The position numbers and the translations under genes were made by a program. 64,000 nucleotides of DNA. Origin: Couchioplanes azureus. GTDB taxonomy: Bacteria > Actinomycetota > Actinomycetes > Mycobacteriales > Micromonosporaceae. Positions 40,527 to 48,709 of the stretch are shown one piece after another. Each line of letters opens with the position of its first letter. Position 1 is the stretch's first letter. The stretch covers positions 24,975 to 88,974 of the forward strand of contig NZ_BMQY01000003.1 of assembly GCF_014648355.1 (NCBI RefSeq), given 5' to 3'. The notes below the pieces were generated by a model that was not told the origin of the DNA, ran no database searches, and was given only the letters and a program-made list of their open reading frames with translations.

Positions 40527-41016
40527 AGAGCAGCACCGTCTGCCACTTGTGCATGTCGGGCTCCTCGGCCGGGTCGGTCATCAGGATCTCCAGCCGGGCA
40601 CCCCACACCTCGCCCTCCGGCGTCGGCGTCCGGTCCCACTCCAGGCCGCGCCGCTGCGCCCAGTCGAGCAGGCTCGCGGTGACGCCCATGAGCTCGTCCG
40701 GGTGGCCGACATGCGTGACGGTCGCGTACCGCCCGGCGGGCAGCACGTCCAGGAAGACCGGCTCCTCGACGGCGACCGGCCCGGGCACCGGGATCCCGGC
40801 CTCGACGACCAGCTCCGCGGACATGTCGATGACGCGGTACCGCAAGAACGGCGCCCCGGCGGGCGCGACGCCCTGCTCCCCCAGCCACCCGAACATCGTG
40901 GGGAGATGGTCGGCGACGCGGGCGAACTCGGTCATGGTGATGGACTCGCGCCGTCCGACGTAGACCTGCTCGGAGCGCTCGACGATGGTGGGTTCCGCCA
41001 GCATGCGACCCATCAT
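40510..41016 (-). CDS. GyrI-like small-molecule-binding domain protein
   Basis: This 168-residue protein has the GyrI-like/AraC effector-binding pattern: TIVERSEQVYVGRRESITMT at the N-terminus, then FLRYRVID and VLPAGRYATVTHVGHPDELM. WGARLEILMTDPAEEPDMHK lies at the end. No DNA-binding part is attached. Such stand-alone domains bind or hydrolyse hydrophobic compounds. Starts at 41016, 41013 and 41004 are all in frame. It overlaps the questin-oxidase-like gene tail to tail. Confidence 0.82.
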   Translation of the reverse strand: MMGRMLAEPTIVERSEQVYVGRRESITMTEFARVADHLPTMFGWLGEQGVAPAGAPFLRYRVIDMSAELVVEAGIPVPGPVAVEEPVFLDVLPAGRYATVTHVGHPDELMGVTASLLDWAQRRGLEWDRTPTPEGEVWGARLEILMTDPAEEPDMHKWQTVLLFKLAG

Positions 41017-41059
41017 GACGGGTCCGGCGGCACCGCGCCGCCGGACCTCGGCGTCCGTC

Positions 41060-42862
41060 TCAGTTGGAGCGTTCGACCGGTGCGGCCTGGCCGTCGGTGC
41101 CGGGCATGGCCGTCGTGGCCTTCGGCGTGGCGTCGATGCCGGCCTCCTTGCGCTGCTCCGCCGTGATCGGGGTGGGCGCGGTGGTCAGCGGGTCGTAGCC
41201 GCCGCGGGTCTTCGGGAACGCGATGACCTCGCGGATGGACTCGTTGCCGGACAGCAGCATGCAGGTGCGGTCCCAGCCGATGGCGATGCCCGCGTGCGGC
41301 GGCGGGCCGTACTTGAACGCCTCGAGCAGGAAGCCGAACTTGTCCTGTGCCTCCTCCGGCGTGATGCCGAGCTGGGCGAACACCCGGCTCTGCACGTCGG
41401 CCCGGTGGATACGGACGCTGCCGCCGCCGATCTCGTTGCCGTTGACCACGATGTCGTACGCGTAGGCCAGCGCCTGGTCCGGCGCCTCCTCGAAACGGTC
41501 CAGCCACTCCGCGTTCGGCGAGGTGAACGGGTGGTGCACGGCCGTCCAGCCGCCCTCGTCGGTCTTCTCGAACATCGGCGCGTCGACCACCCAGCAGAAC
41601 GCCCAGGCGGACTCGTCGATCAGGCCGGCCCGTTTGGCGATCTCGATGCGGGCCGCGCCGAGCAGCTCCTGGGCCTCGCGGCGCTCGGTCGCCGCGGCGA
41701 AGAAGATGGCGTCGCCCGGCTTCGCGCCGACCTGGTCGGCGAGACCGGACAGGTGAGCAGCCGACAGGTTCTTCGCGACCGGGCCGCGCGGTTCCCCGGT
41801 CTCGGCGTCGAGGACCACGTACGCCAGGCCACGGGCGCCGCGCGCCTTGGCCCAGTCCTGCCAGCCGTCGAGCTCCTTGCGGGTCTGCGAGGCGCCGCCC
41901 GGCATGACCACCGCGCCGATGTAGCCGCCGGCGTCGATGGCGCCGGCGAACACCCGGAACTCGGTGCCGCGCAGGTAGTCGGTCAGCTCGGTCAGCTCGA
42001 CGCCGTAGCGCAGGTCGGGCTTGTCGGAGCCGTACCGGTTCATCGCGTCGTGCCAGGTGATCCGCGGGATCGGGGTCGGCACGGTGTAGCCGGCCAGCTC
42101 GCCCCAGAGCCGGCTGACGATCTCCTCGCCCAGCTCGATGACGTCCTCCTGGGTCACGAAGGACATCTCGATGTCGAGCTGGGTGAACTCCGGCTGCCGG
42201 TCGGCACGGAAGTCCTCGTCGCGGTAGCAACGGGCGATCTGGTAGTAGCGCTCCATGCCCGCGACCATCAAGAGCTGCTTGAACAGCTGCGGCGACTGGG
42301 GCAGGGCGTACCAGGTGCCGGGCTGCAGGCGTACGGGGACCAGGAAGTCGCGGGCGCCCTCGGGGGTGGACCGGGTGAGGGTCGGCGTCTCGATCTCGTG
42401 GAAGCCGCGGGCGTGCAGCACCTCGCGGGCGATGTGGTTGGCGCGGCTGCGCAGCTTGAGCGCCGCGGCCGGCCCGGAGCGCCGCAGGTCGAGGTAGCGG
42501 TACTTCAGCCGCAGGTCGTCGCCGGCCTCGACGTTGTCGTCGACCGGCAGCGGCAGCGGCGCCGCCTCGGAGAGCACCACCAGCTCGCTCGCCACCACCT
42601 CGATCGCGCCGGTGGCCAGCTCGGGGTTCTCGTTGCCCTCGGGGCGCGCGGTGACCTCGCCGGTCACCTTGACGCAGAACTCGTTGCGCAGCGCGTGGGC
42701 GTCCTCCTCGCGGAAGACGACCTGGACCACGCCCGAGCCGTCCCGCAGATCGACGAAGATCACGCCGCCGTGGTCGCGCCGGCGGGCCACCCACCCGGCG
42801 AGCGTCACCGACTGGCCGGCGTGGTCGGCCCGGAGGCTGCCGGCGTCATGGGTACGGATCAC
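41060..42862 (-). CDS. aspS: aspartyl-tRNA synthetase
   Basis: AspRS charges tRNA-Asp. The 600-residue protein has an N-terminal OB-fold for the anticodon ([20 protein letters not shown]). Class II motif 1 lies around [20 protein letters not shown], and motif 2 is [20 protein letters not shown]. The bacterial GAD insertion follows, and motif 3 is [13 protein letters not shown]. This is the bacterial type. Whether it also charges tRNA-Asn depends on the rest of the genome. The 92 bp upstream hold its promoter, not clearly visible. Confidence 0.97.
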   Translation of the reverse strand: MIRTHDAGSLRADHAGQSVTLAGWVARRRDHGGVIFVDLRDGSGVVQVVFREEDAHALRNEFCVKVTGEVTARPEGNENPELATGAIEVVASELVVLSEAAPLPLPVDDNVEAGDDLRLKYRYLDLRRSGPAAALKLRSRANHIAREVLHARGFHEIETPTLTRSTPEGARDFLVPVRLQPGTWYALPQSPQLFKQLLMVAGMERYYQIARCYRDEDFRADRQPEFTQLDIEMSFVTQEDVIELGEEIVSRLWGELAGYTVPTPIPRITWHDAMNRYGSDKPDLRYGVELTELTDYLRGTEFRVFAGAIDAGGYIGAVVMPGGASQTRKELDGWQDWAKARGARGLAYVVLDAETGEPRGPVAKNLSAAHLSGLADQVGAKPGDAIFFAAATERREAQELLGAARIEIAKRAGLIDESAWAFCWVVDAPMFEKTDEGGWTAVHHPFTSPNAEWLDRFEEAPDQALAYAYDIVVNGNEIGGGSVRIHRADVQSRVFAQLGITPEEAQDKFGFLLEAFKYGPPPHAGIAIGWDRTCMLLSGNESIREVIAFPKTRGGYDPLTTAPTPITAEQRKEAGIDATPKATTAMPGTDGQAAPVERSN

Positions 42863-42954
42863 GGAAACGTCTCCTCACACGGGTTCACAGGGCGCACCCG
42901 ACATTCTGTCAGCACCCGCCGGGCGACACCGGCACCGGCCCGGAACTCCCGCGC

Positions 42955-43638
42955 TCAGCCGGCCGGCCAGGCGGTCGCCCGCAGACTGGCGGTGCCGTCC
43001 TTGCTCACCTGGTCCACCTGCACCCGCACCAGCCGGGTCGCCGCGGTGGGCGGGGTCCCGGTGCCGGTGAGCACGCACATGACCAGCCCGGTACGGACCG
43101 GCACGATCAGGCCACCGCCCAGCGGGCTGGTCCGCACGGCCTTCGCGCAGCCGGGGCCGTCCACGACGGCGTCGCCGACGTCGCTGCCGCCCACCGCGCC
43201 GGGAGCCAGGGTGAGCTGGGGTGCCTCGTCGCCGCAGCGGCTGTCGTAGCGCAGGTCGCTGATCGGGCCGGCGGCGTTGACCCTCGGCTCGTCGAGGTCC
43301 AGGAAGGTCACGCCGGTGCAGCCCGCCTGGATCCGCAGGACCTCCTCCCCGTACGCGCCGCCGGCGGCCGGCGCGGCCCCGGAGGGTGCCCCAAGCGGGC
43401 GGTCGAAGGCCTGGTCCGCCCGCTCCAGAGCCCGCCAGGCGAGCAGCCCGGACCCGGCGGCGGCCAGCAACGCGAGCATGGCGAGCAGGACGGCGAGGAC
43501 GGCACCGCGCCGTGGCGACGGCGGCGGCGCGGGCGACCGGTCCGATTCGGGAGCCAGTCGCTCGGTCGGGCCGTCCGGGTACGGGTCGGCACCCTCCGGC
43601 CAGGCGGTGGACGAGTTCGAGCCACGGAAAACCGACAT
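42955..43638 (-). CDS. membrane-anchored protein with secreted Cys-containing domain
   Basis: I recognise no family. This 227-residue protein has a Pro/Asp-rich cytoplasmic tail, one membrane helix (AVLAVLLAMLALLAAAGSGL) after RRG, then an extracytoplasmic domain of about 130 residues with four Cys (QAGCTGV, SRCGDE, GPGCAKA, VMCVLT) that could make two disulfides. ATG 43638 (MSVFRGSNSS) with GGAG upstream is chosen over an in-frame start at 43692. The plan resembles the C-terminal part of the giant protein at 30772-35298, but I see no sequence similarity. Confidence 0.82.
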   Translation of the reverse strand: MSVFRGSNSSTAWPEGADPYPDGPTERLAPESDRSPAPPPSPRRGAVLAVLLAMLALLAAAGSGLLAWRALERADQAFDRPLGAPSGAAPAAGGAYGEEVLRIQAGCTGVTFLDLDEPRVNAAGPISDLRYDSRCGDEAPQLTLAPGAVGGSDVGDAVVDGPGCAKAVRTSPLGGGLIVPVRTGLVMCVLTGTGTPPTAATRLVRVQVDQVSKDGTASLRATAWPAG

Positions 43639-43787
43639 GGACGACTCCGCTCGCGGGACAGCGTGAGGGCACCGGCGATCGGGGCGAAACACCCCAGATC
43701 GGCACTGACCGACCCTAAGATCACGGCCCGGCCACGCCCATCCCCCAAAAGGGAGGTCACCGGAGCGGATGACCGTGCATCACGGCG

Positions 43788-44768
43788 TCATGCCGCCAGT
43801 TCCGCCAGGGCGGCCCGGACCTGTGCGTACCGCTGGGCGCGGTGGCCTCCCTCCGGCGGCTCGCCGAGCGCGGAGACGCTGTCGGTGATTCCGTACGTGA
43901 TCCGGTAGAGCGCGACCCGGGTGGCCACGTCGCACCACACGGCGGCGCGGGCGGCGCTCGGCCGGTGCCCGAGCTCGGTGATCGTGAACCAGGAGGGGAA
44001 CAGCGCGTGCGTCTCGACGGCGTCGCCGATGCGCCGTCTCAGGTGCGCGGTGAGCTCGGCGACGGCGGCCGAGCCTTCATGCTTGCGGAACTCCTCCTGC
44101 TGCCGCAGGTCGGCGGCGAGTTCCGCCTCGGCGGCCGCCACCGTGTCCCGCGTCGCGGCCAGCTCGGCGTTCTGCGCACCGAGTCGCCGCCAATGGTGCC
44201 GGTAGGACGTCGCGGCCCGGCGGAAGTCGCGCCGCCCGGGTCGCGCGCGGGCCAGGACGGCGCTGGCGTCGAGTGCGCGGGCCCGGCTCTCCGCGGCGAG
44301 ACGGCGCAGCTCCGCGTACGCGTCGAGCGCGCGGTGATGGTCCTCGCGGGTCCGGTCGTCGAGCATGCCGGACCGGATCGCCTCGGCCTCGCGCACCTGG
44401 GCGACCACCGCCTCCAGTTCCGGCGGCACGGCGTCCAGGTCGACGGGCCGTACGCCGTGCTCCAGCCGCAACCGCCCCTCGATGAGGTGGACCTCGCCGG
44501 TGAGCCGGGTGATCGCCTGCCGGGCGCCGCGAAGCTCCGCCTCGGCCTGCCGGCGCAGCTCGTCGTGGGCCTCGGCGAGGCGCGCGAAGCGGCCGTCGGC
44601 CTCGTCCAGCCGCCGGGCCAGCTGCGCCGACCGCTCCTCGGCGGCCCGCGCCACCTCCCGAAGGTCGTCGGTGAGCTGCAGGCGAAGGGTGTTGAGCTTG
44701 CGCTTGATCTCGTTGCGCAGCGCCTCGGCGACCCGGGCGAGATCGGTCGGCGCCTCGGTGCTCGTCAT
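43788..44768 (-). CDS. coiled-coil protein of unknown function
   Basis: This 326-residue protein is largely helical with strong coiled-coil character. Examples are LRNEIKRKLNTLRLQLTDDL, AAEERSAQLARRLDEADGRF and AELRGARQAITRLTGEVHLI in the first 110 residues, and AATRDTVAAAEAELAADLRQ around 215. The C-terminal 90 residues look globular (FPSWFTITELGHRPSAARAA). It overlaps the upstream membrane gene by 4 bp, so the two products are probably made together and may interact. I recognise no catalytic motif. Confidence 0.83.
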   Translation of the reverse strand: MTSTEAPTDLARVAEALRNEIKRKLNTLRLQLTDDLREVARAAEERSAQLARRLDEADGRFARLAEAHDELRRQAEAELRGARQAITRLTGEVHLIEGRLRLEHGVRPVDLDAVPPELEAVVAQVREAEAIRSGMLDDRTREDHHRALDAYAELRRLAAESRARALDASAVLARARPGRRDFRRAATSYRHHWRRLGAQNAELAATRDTVAAAEAELAADLRQQEEFRKHEGSAAVAELTAHLRRRIGDAVETHALFPSWFTITELGHRPSAARAAVWCDVATRVALYRITYGITDSVSALGEPPEGGHRAQRYAQVRAALAELAA

Positions 44769-45316
44769 GCGCCCGCCTTCCGGGACGCACCCGCTCCGGT
44801 GCGCTGCAGCGTCCCCGGCCGGGCGAGGGCCGCGTCCTGGCGGCGAGGTCGCGGAAGGCCGTCGGATCCCCGCGGGGCCCCGGCCGGCACCGGTTCGTTC
44901 CCGGCCGGCGCCTTGACGGTCGGAGGCTCTCCGCTCGGCGCCTGCGGTGCGGGCTCCGCGGCGGCCGGGCTGTCCGACGGCGCGGTGGCCCGGGCGACGA
45001 CGGCGAGGGTGCCCGCCAGCACGAGCGCGACCGCGGCGCCGATCAGCCCGTAGACCGGCACCGCGCCGGCGGCGACCAGCCCGGCGACGACGAGCGCGAC
45101 GAGAACGAGCCCGGCGGCCACCACCCGGCGGCGGCGCGCGGACCGCGCCCGGAGCCGGTCGAGATCCCTGACGAGATCGTTGGTGGCGTCGAAGACGCGC
45201 AGGAGCAGGTCCTCGTAACGGCCGGGATCGCGCCCCTCGCGGCCCAGTACCTCGTGGCGGGAGGCCAGCTCCCGCTGCCTGATGACGATCACATTCCGAA
45301 GATCAGCAGAACTCAC
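44765..45316 (-). CDS. membrane protein with two helices, partner of the coiled-coil protein
   Basis: This 183-residue protein starts MSSADLRNVIVIRQRELASR. A helical region with heptads (YEDLLLRVFDATNDLVRDLD) leads to a basic stop (RARSARRRR) and two membrane helices (VVAAGLVLVALVVAGLVAAG and GLIGAAVALVLAGTLAVVA). The tail is Pro/Ala-rich and ends in a basic stretch. Both ends face the cytoplasm. The 4-bp overlap with the coiled-coil gene suggests a membrane-bound complex. Function unknown. Confidence 0.82.
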   Translation of the reverse strand: MSSADLRNVIVIRQRELASRHEVLGREGRDPGRYEDLLLRVFDATNDLVRDLDRLRARSARRRRVVAAGLVLVALVVAGLVAAGAVPVYGLIGAAVALVLAGTLAVVARATAPSDSPAAAEPAPQAPSGEPPTVKAPAGNEPVPAGAPRGSDGLPRPRRQDAALARPGTLQRTGAGASRKAGA

Positions 45317-45409
45317 CCGGACTCCTCAAAGCCTCGCGCAGCGGGCGAAAAGGCTAGGAAAAGCCTATGGCGTCCCCGAGGCCGGTCAATCCCACGGAAG
45401 TGTCCGCGA

Positions 45410-46576
45410 TCAGAAGTACGTGTGCAGCACGTCCACCACCACGTCGGCGTCGTCGGCCACGGGGATGAACCGCCACTTGTCGAACGCCGTGCACGGATGC
45501 GACAGTCCGAAACGGATCACGTCGCCGACGGCCGCCGCGGCGGTGCGCACGTACGTGTGGTGGTCGTTCATGCGGACCACCTCGCCCACCTCGGTGACCG
45601 GGAGACCCTCGTCGAGCGGCGCGTCCCGCTTGCCCATGCCGACGATCGCCAGGCCCGGCTCCGGAGTGGACAGGACCTGCGCGTACAGCTCCAGCCCCGG
45701 CGTCAGTGAGCCCTCCTGCGGCTCGCGGCCGAAGGGCGTACGCGCCCGGTAGAAGCCGTCGTCGTGGGTGACCGACGCCCCGCTGCGCAGGACCGCGCGC
45801 ACGGTGTGCCCGTCCAGCCACTGCCCCTCGAACGCCTTGACGACCCGGTCGAACCAGGCGCTGCCGCCGGCGGAGACGACCACCTCTTCCGGAAGCAGTT
45901 CCGCGATCGCCCGGACCGCCTCGACCTGGGTGGCCAGCAACGCGTCGACCGCGCCCGCGTCCGGCAGGGCGCCCTCGTAGGCGGTCACCCCCGCGAGGGT
46001 CACCCCGGGTGCGCCGGCGGCGGCCCGGGCGACCTGCGAGACCGCTTCGACCGTACGGCATCCGGTGCGCCCACCCGCATGACCGAGCTCCACGAGTACA
46101 CGCAGCCCACCGGCGTCGGCGACCCGCTCCACTCCGGTCACCGAGTCGACCTGGACGAGCACCTCCCAGCCGCGCGCGGCCTGCGCCGACAGCCAGCGCA
46201 GCGCGGTGGGATCCAGCACCTCGTTCGCGATGAGCACCCGGGGCACGCCGAGGCGCCGCAGCACCAGGGCCTGGTTCGCGGTGGCCACGGTGAGCGCCCA
46301 GGCCCCGGCCTCGAGCTGCGCCTGCAGCAGGCTCGGCGCCATCGTGGTCTTGGCGTGCGGGGCGAAGGAGAAGCCGTGCCGGGCCGCGTACCCGGCCATC
46401 GTGGCGATGTTCGCCCGTACCGCGGAGTCCCGGACGACCAGCAACGGCCAGGTGAAGGAACCGTCGAAGAGGTGGTGCCGGGCCGCGGCGAAGGCGCGGG
46501 CCGGCACCTCCCCCTCGGGCAGCCAGAAGCCCTTCGCCCGCCAGTCGAGGAACTCGTCGGGGACATCGAGCATCAT
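45410..46576 (-). CDS. PLP-dependent D-amino-acid dehydratase/deaminase-like enzyme (alanine racemase fold)
   Basis: This 388-residue enzyme belongs to the fold-type III PLP group that includes D-threonine aldolase and eukaryote-type D-serine dehydratase. The PLP Lys is in FAPHAKTTMAPSLLQAQLE at about residue 72. The C-terminal domain has the likely zinc ligands in MNDHHTYV and the HxC pair in LSHPCTAFDKW, as in yeast Dsd1. It is therefore more likely a D-amino-acid deaminase than a racemase. It starts ATGATG at 46576, with a TAGCCT box just upstream, so it may be leaderless. The substrate is not determinable. Confidence 0.85.
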   Translation of the reverse strand: MMLDVPDEFLDWRAKGFWLPEGEVPARAFAAARHHLFDGSFTWPLLVVRDSAVRANIATMAGYAARHGFSFAPHAKTTMAPSLLQAQLEAGAWALTVATANQALVLRRLGVPRVLIANEVLDPTALRWLSAQAARGWEVLVQVDSVTGVERVADAGGLRVLVELGHAGGRTGCRTVEAVSQVARAAAGAPGVTLAGVTAYEGALPDAGAVDALLATQVEAVRAIAELLPEEVVVSAGGSAWFDRVVKAFEGQWLDGHTVRAVLRSGASVTHDDGFYRARTPFGREPQEGSLTPGLELYAQVLSTPEPGLAIVGMGKRDAPLDEGLPVTEVGEVVRMNDHHTYVRTAAAAVGDVIRFGLSHPCTAFDKWRFIPVADDADVVVDVLHTYF

Positions 46577-46605
46577 GGAAGGCTACTACGGGAGACCGAC
46601 ACCGG

Positions 46606-46640
46606 ACGGCCGCATGGGCCACTGCGGACCATGCGGCCGT
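46606..46640 (-). terminator. hairpin between sigma factor gene and deaminase gene
   Basis: ACGGCCGCATGG and its complement CCATGCGGCCGT form a perfect 12-bp stem around an 11-base loop, starting 10 bp past the sigma factor stop. There is no T-tract. It probably ends the sigma factor transcript before the deaminase promoter. Confidence 0.65.
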
Positions 46641-46649
46641 CGGCGGCGG

Positions 46650-47552
46650 TCAGGCGGCGAACGCGATGGGTACGCCGTGACTGTCGGTCAGCGCCAGGCG
46701 GGTGTGCAGGTTGCCCTGCTCCGCCACCCGCGCGAAGTACTCGCTGCGGCGGCGCTGCAGGCAGCCCTTGCGCGTACGCGGGCCCCCCGCGGCCACCGTC
46801 AGCAGCTCCGGCGCCAGCGAACTGTTCAGGCCCTCCCGCAGCAGCCGCAGCGCCTCGGTGCGCAGCTGGGAGATCCGGGACTCGGTCACCCCCAGCTCGG
46901 CGGCCACCTCGCTGAGCGGCTGCTCCTGCAGGAACGACTGGGTGACGACCATGCGCAGCCGCTCCGGCAGCGCCTGGATGGCCTGGTGCAGATAGCCGAG
47001 GCGCTCCCGTTTGAGCAGCAGGTCCTCGGGTCCCTCGGACAGCTCCGGCACCATCTCCTCGGCCGCCCCGGTGGGGAATCCCTGCAGGCTGAGCAGCGCC
47101 GCCTTCTGCACGTCGTCCTCGACGGCGGCCAGCTCCGCGACGCCGATGCCGAGCATCTCGGCGACCTCGGCCTCGGTCGGCGTGCGCCCCAGGGCGGCGG
47201 TCAGCTCCTGCCGGGCCTGGGCGGTACGGCGGGCCCGGGCCCGCACGGAACGGCTGGCCCAGTCCTGCCCGCGCAGCTCGTCCAGGAGCGCGCCGCGGAT
47301 CCGCACGGCGGCGAACCGGTGGAAGGGTATGCCACGGCTCACGTCGAAGGAGCGCGCGGCACCGAGGAGCGCGGCGAACCCGGCGGACGACAGGTCGTCG
47401 GCGTGGACATGGCCGGGCACGCGGTTGAGCAGCTCCCGGACCAGGTGGCCCACCATCGGCATGTGTTCGCGGACGAGGTCCTCGATGTCGCGCGCAGACG
47501 GCGCGTCGTGGGTCGTGCCGATGGTGGCGGGGAGTTCGGTCGTGACGGTCAC
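46650..47552 (-). CDS. FliA/WhiG-type RNA polymerase sigma factor
   Basis: This 300-residue sigma-70 family protein belongs to the sigma-28 group, used for motility or sporulation genes. Region 2 is DLSSAGFAALLGAARSFDVS and RIRGALLDELRGQDWASRSV, the classical FliA/WhiG signature. Region 3 (ELTAALGRTPTEAEVAEMLG) and region 4 with a helix-turn-helix (LSEVAAELGVTESRISQLRT) follow. A C-terminal extension of about 55 residues is extra. GTG 47552 has GAGGAGG just upstream; the in-frame 47609 start is weaker. WhiG or a FliA paralogue is possible, so no symbol is given. Confidence 0.92.
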   Translation of the reverse strand: MTVTTELPATIGTTHDAPSARDIEDLVREHMPMVGHLVRELLNRVPGHVHADDLSSAGFAALLGAARSFDVSRGIPFHRFAAVRIRGALLDELRGQDWASRSVRARARRTAQARQELTAALGRTPTEAEVAEMLGIGVAELAAVEDDVQKAALLSLQGFPTGAAEEMVPELSEGPEDLLLKRERLGYLHQAIQALPERLRMVVTQSFLQEQPLSEVAAELGVTESRISQLRTEALRLLREGLNSSLAPELLTVAAGGPRTRKGCLQRRRSEYFARVAEQGNLHTRLALTDSHGVPIAFAA

Positions 47553-48147
47553 GTAGTCCTCCTCGCTCGTACATGGGCCGGCAGGTGAACCGGCCGATGA
47601 GGAAGACATTTGCGGCCGACGGGTGCAGGGGCGGCCAAACTCGGTTGCTTTTATGGAGTTTTTTCACAAAAAGGCTCAGGTGCTGTGGGGCCCTCCCGCC
47701 CGGCACCCGCCCTCGACGAGGTGGCGCGCCGCGAGGGGCCGCGCTTCGGGGGCGCCGCGTGCTCGGGAGGCGGCGGGCTCAGCAAGGGGCGGCGCGTCCG
47801 GCAGAGGGCGGCGCGACCGGCAGAGGGCGGCGCGACCGGCAGAGGGCGGCGCGACCGGCAGAGGGCGGCCCGCTCGACAGGGGGCGGAGCGTCCGGCAGA
47901 GGGCGGCCGGCTCAGCGCGCCCGGCAGGGGCGCGCTCGGCAGAAGGCGGCCCGCTCGGGCGCCGGGCTTGACGGCGCCGCGGTCGGGCAGGCCGCCGCGG
48001 CTCTCTGGGTCAGAGAGCACCGCAGAGGATCTGAGCGGGTGGCAGATCCGGGACAGCCCGCGACCTGTGGGTCTACGGCGCTGCGATGGGCTCGACCGGC
48101 AGGGCGGGTCGCCCTGGAAGTCAGCTGGCGGAGCGACGGAGCCCGGG
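47553..48147. other. noncoding region with 19-bp minisatellite upstream of the sigma factor gene
   Basis: No credible gene lies here. Open frames on both strands are made of the repeat itself and have no family resemblance. The first 100 bp before the sigma gene contain the least GC-rich stretch (TTGCTTTTATGGAGTTTTTT around 47643-47662), which probably holds its promoter. Confidence 0.6.
47785..47960. repeat. 19-bp minisatellite
   Basis: The unit CCGGCAGAGGGCGGCGCGA recurs head to tail about four times nearly exactly (about 47798-47870), with degenerate copies on either side (AGCAAGGGGCGGCGCG on the left; GCTCGGCAGAAGGCGGCCCG on the right). The period is not a multiple of three, which argues against coding. 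Confidence 0.85.
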
Positions 48148-48405
48148 TCAGCTGGCGAAGTGCGGGCGGCGCTGGGCCGCCATGATGTTGCGGAGCTCCC
48201 GGTGGACCCAGTTCATCCGGCGGACCGCGACCTCCGGGTGGTCGCCGAACTCGACGGCGACGCCGGCGGCGCATCCGTCGCTGCCGTGGCGCAGGATCAT
48301 CGCGGTGACGGTCTCTTCGACCGTTTCGCGGCTGGGGCACTGGGAGGGCTGCAGGTCGGAGACGAACAGTGCCTCCGCCGCGAGCTCTCGAACGGTGCTG
48401 ATCAT
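48148..48405 (-). CDS. small conserved actinobacterial protein of unknown function
   Basis: This 85-residue protein starts MISTVRELAAEALFVSDLQP, then SQCPSRETVEETVTAMIL and GCAAGVAVEFGDHPEVAVRR. The pattern SxLQPSQxPS...GCAxxVAxEFGDHPExAxxRM is familiar from many short actinomycete proteins, but no function is known. ATG 48405 has GGGGAGT at good spacing, so I reject the longer in-frame start at 48477. It is monocistronic, with the kinase gene upstream separated by a terminator. Confidence 0.85.
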   Translation of the reverse strand: MISTVRELAAEALFVSDLQPSQCPSRETVEETVTAMILRHGSDGCAAGVAVEFGDHPEVAVRRMNWVHRELRNIMAAQRRPHFAS

Positions 48406-48709
48406 GTCGGACTCCCCGATGTGCGACGACTTGCTTGTGATGCAGCTAACGCTCGCGCCGGTGCGGACCGGAACCAATCGGGTTGCCGACTGGTGTCAAC
48501 AATCTTCCTCGCGGGCGTCCGGCGGGCCCGGAGGCGCGCCGATGCAGTTTGCATTGATTCGGCGTCGGCGACTCCGGCGGCCGCCCCGTCCAGCGCGGGC
48601 GGGGCGTCCGCACGGGGACGTATATGCCTGCCGGGATCGATATCGACTTTATCGCGCAAATGGGCGGCCGACCGGCACTCCGGTCGACCGCCCATGCTTT
48701 TTGTGCTGT
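48406..48709. other. intergenic region with promoter side of the small gene and kinase terminator
   Basis: This 304-bp stretch holds the kinase terminator near 48660-48702. On the minus strand a -35-like TTGACA lies at 48499-48494, about 90 bp before the small gene, without a clear -10. I see no gene. Confidence 0.5.
48660..48702. terminator. terminator after the CBM2 kinase gene
   Basis: ATGGGCGGCCGACCGG and CCGGTCGACCGCCCAT form a long stem with one mismatch and a CACT loop (48660-48695). CTTTTTG follows on the plus strand, and TTTG on the minus strand. It starts 15 bp beyond the kinase stop and could work in both directions. Confidence 0.8.

Noticed and set aside
47676..48020. Minus-strand frame of 114 codons (and plus-strand frames) in the minisatellite
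   Set aside because: It consists of translated repeats with a 19-bp period, lacks a ribosome site and resembles no family.
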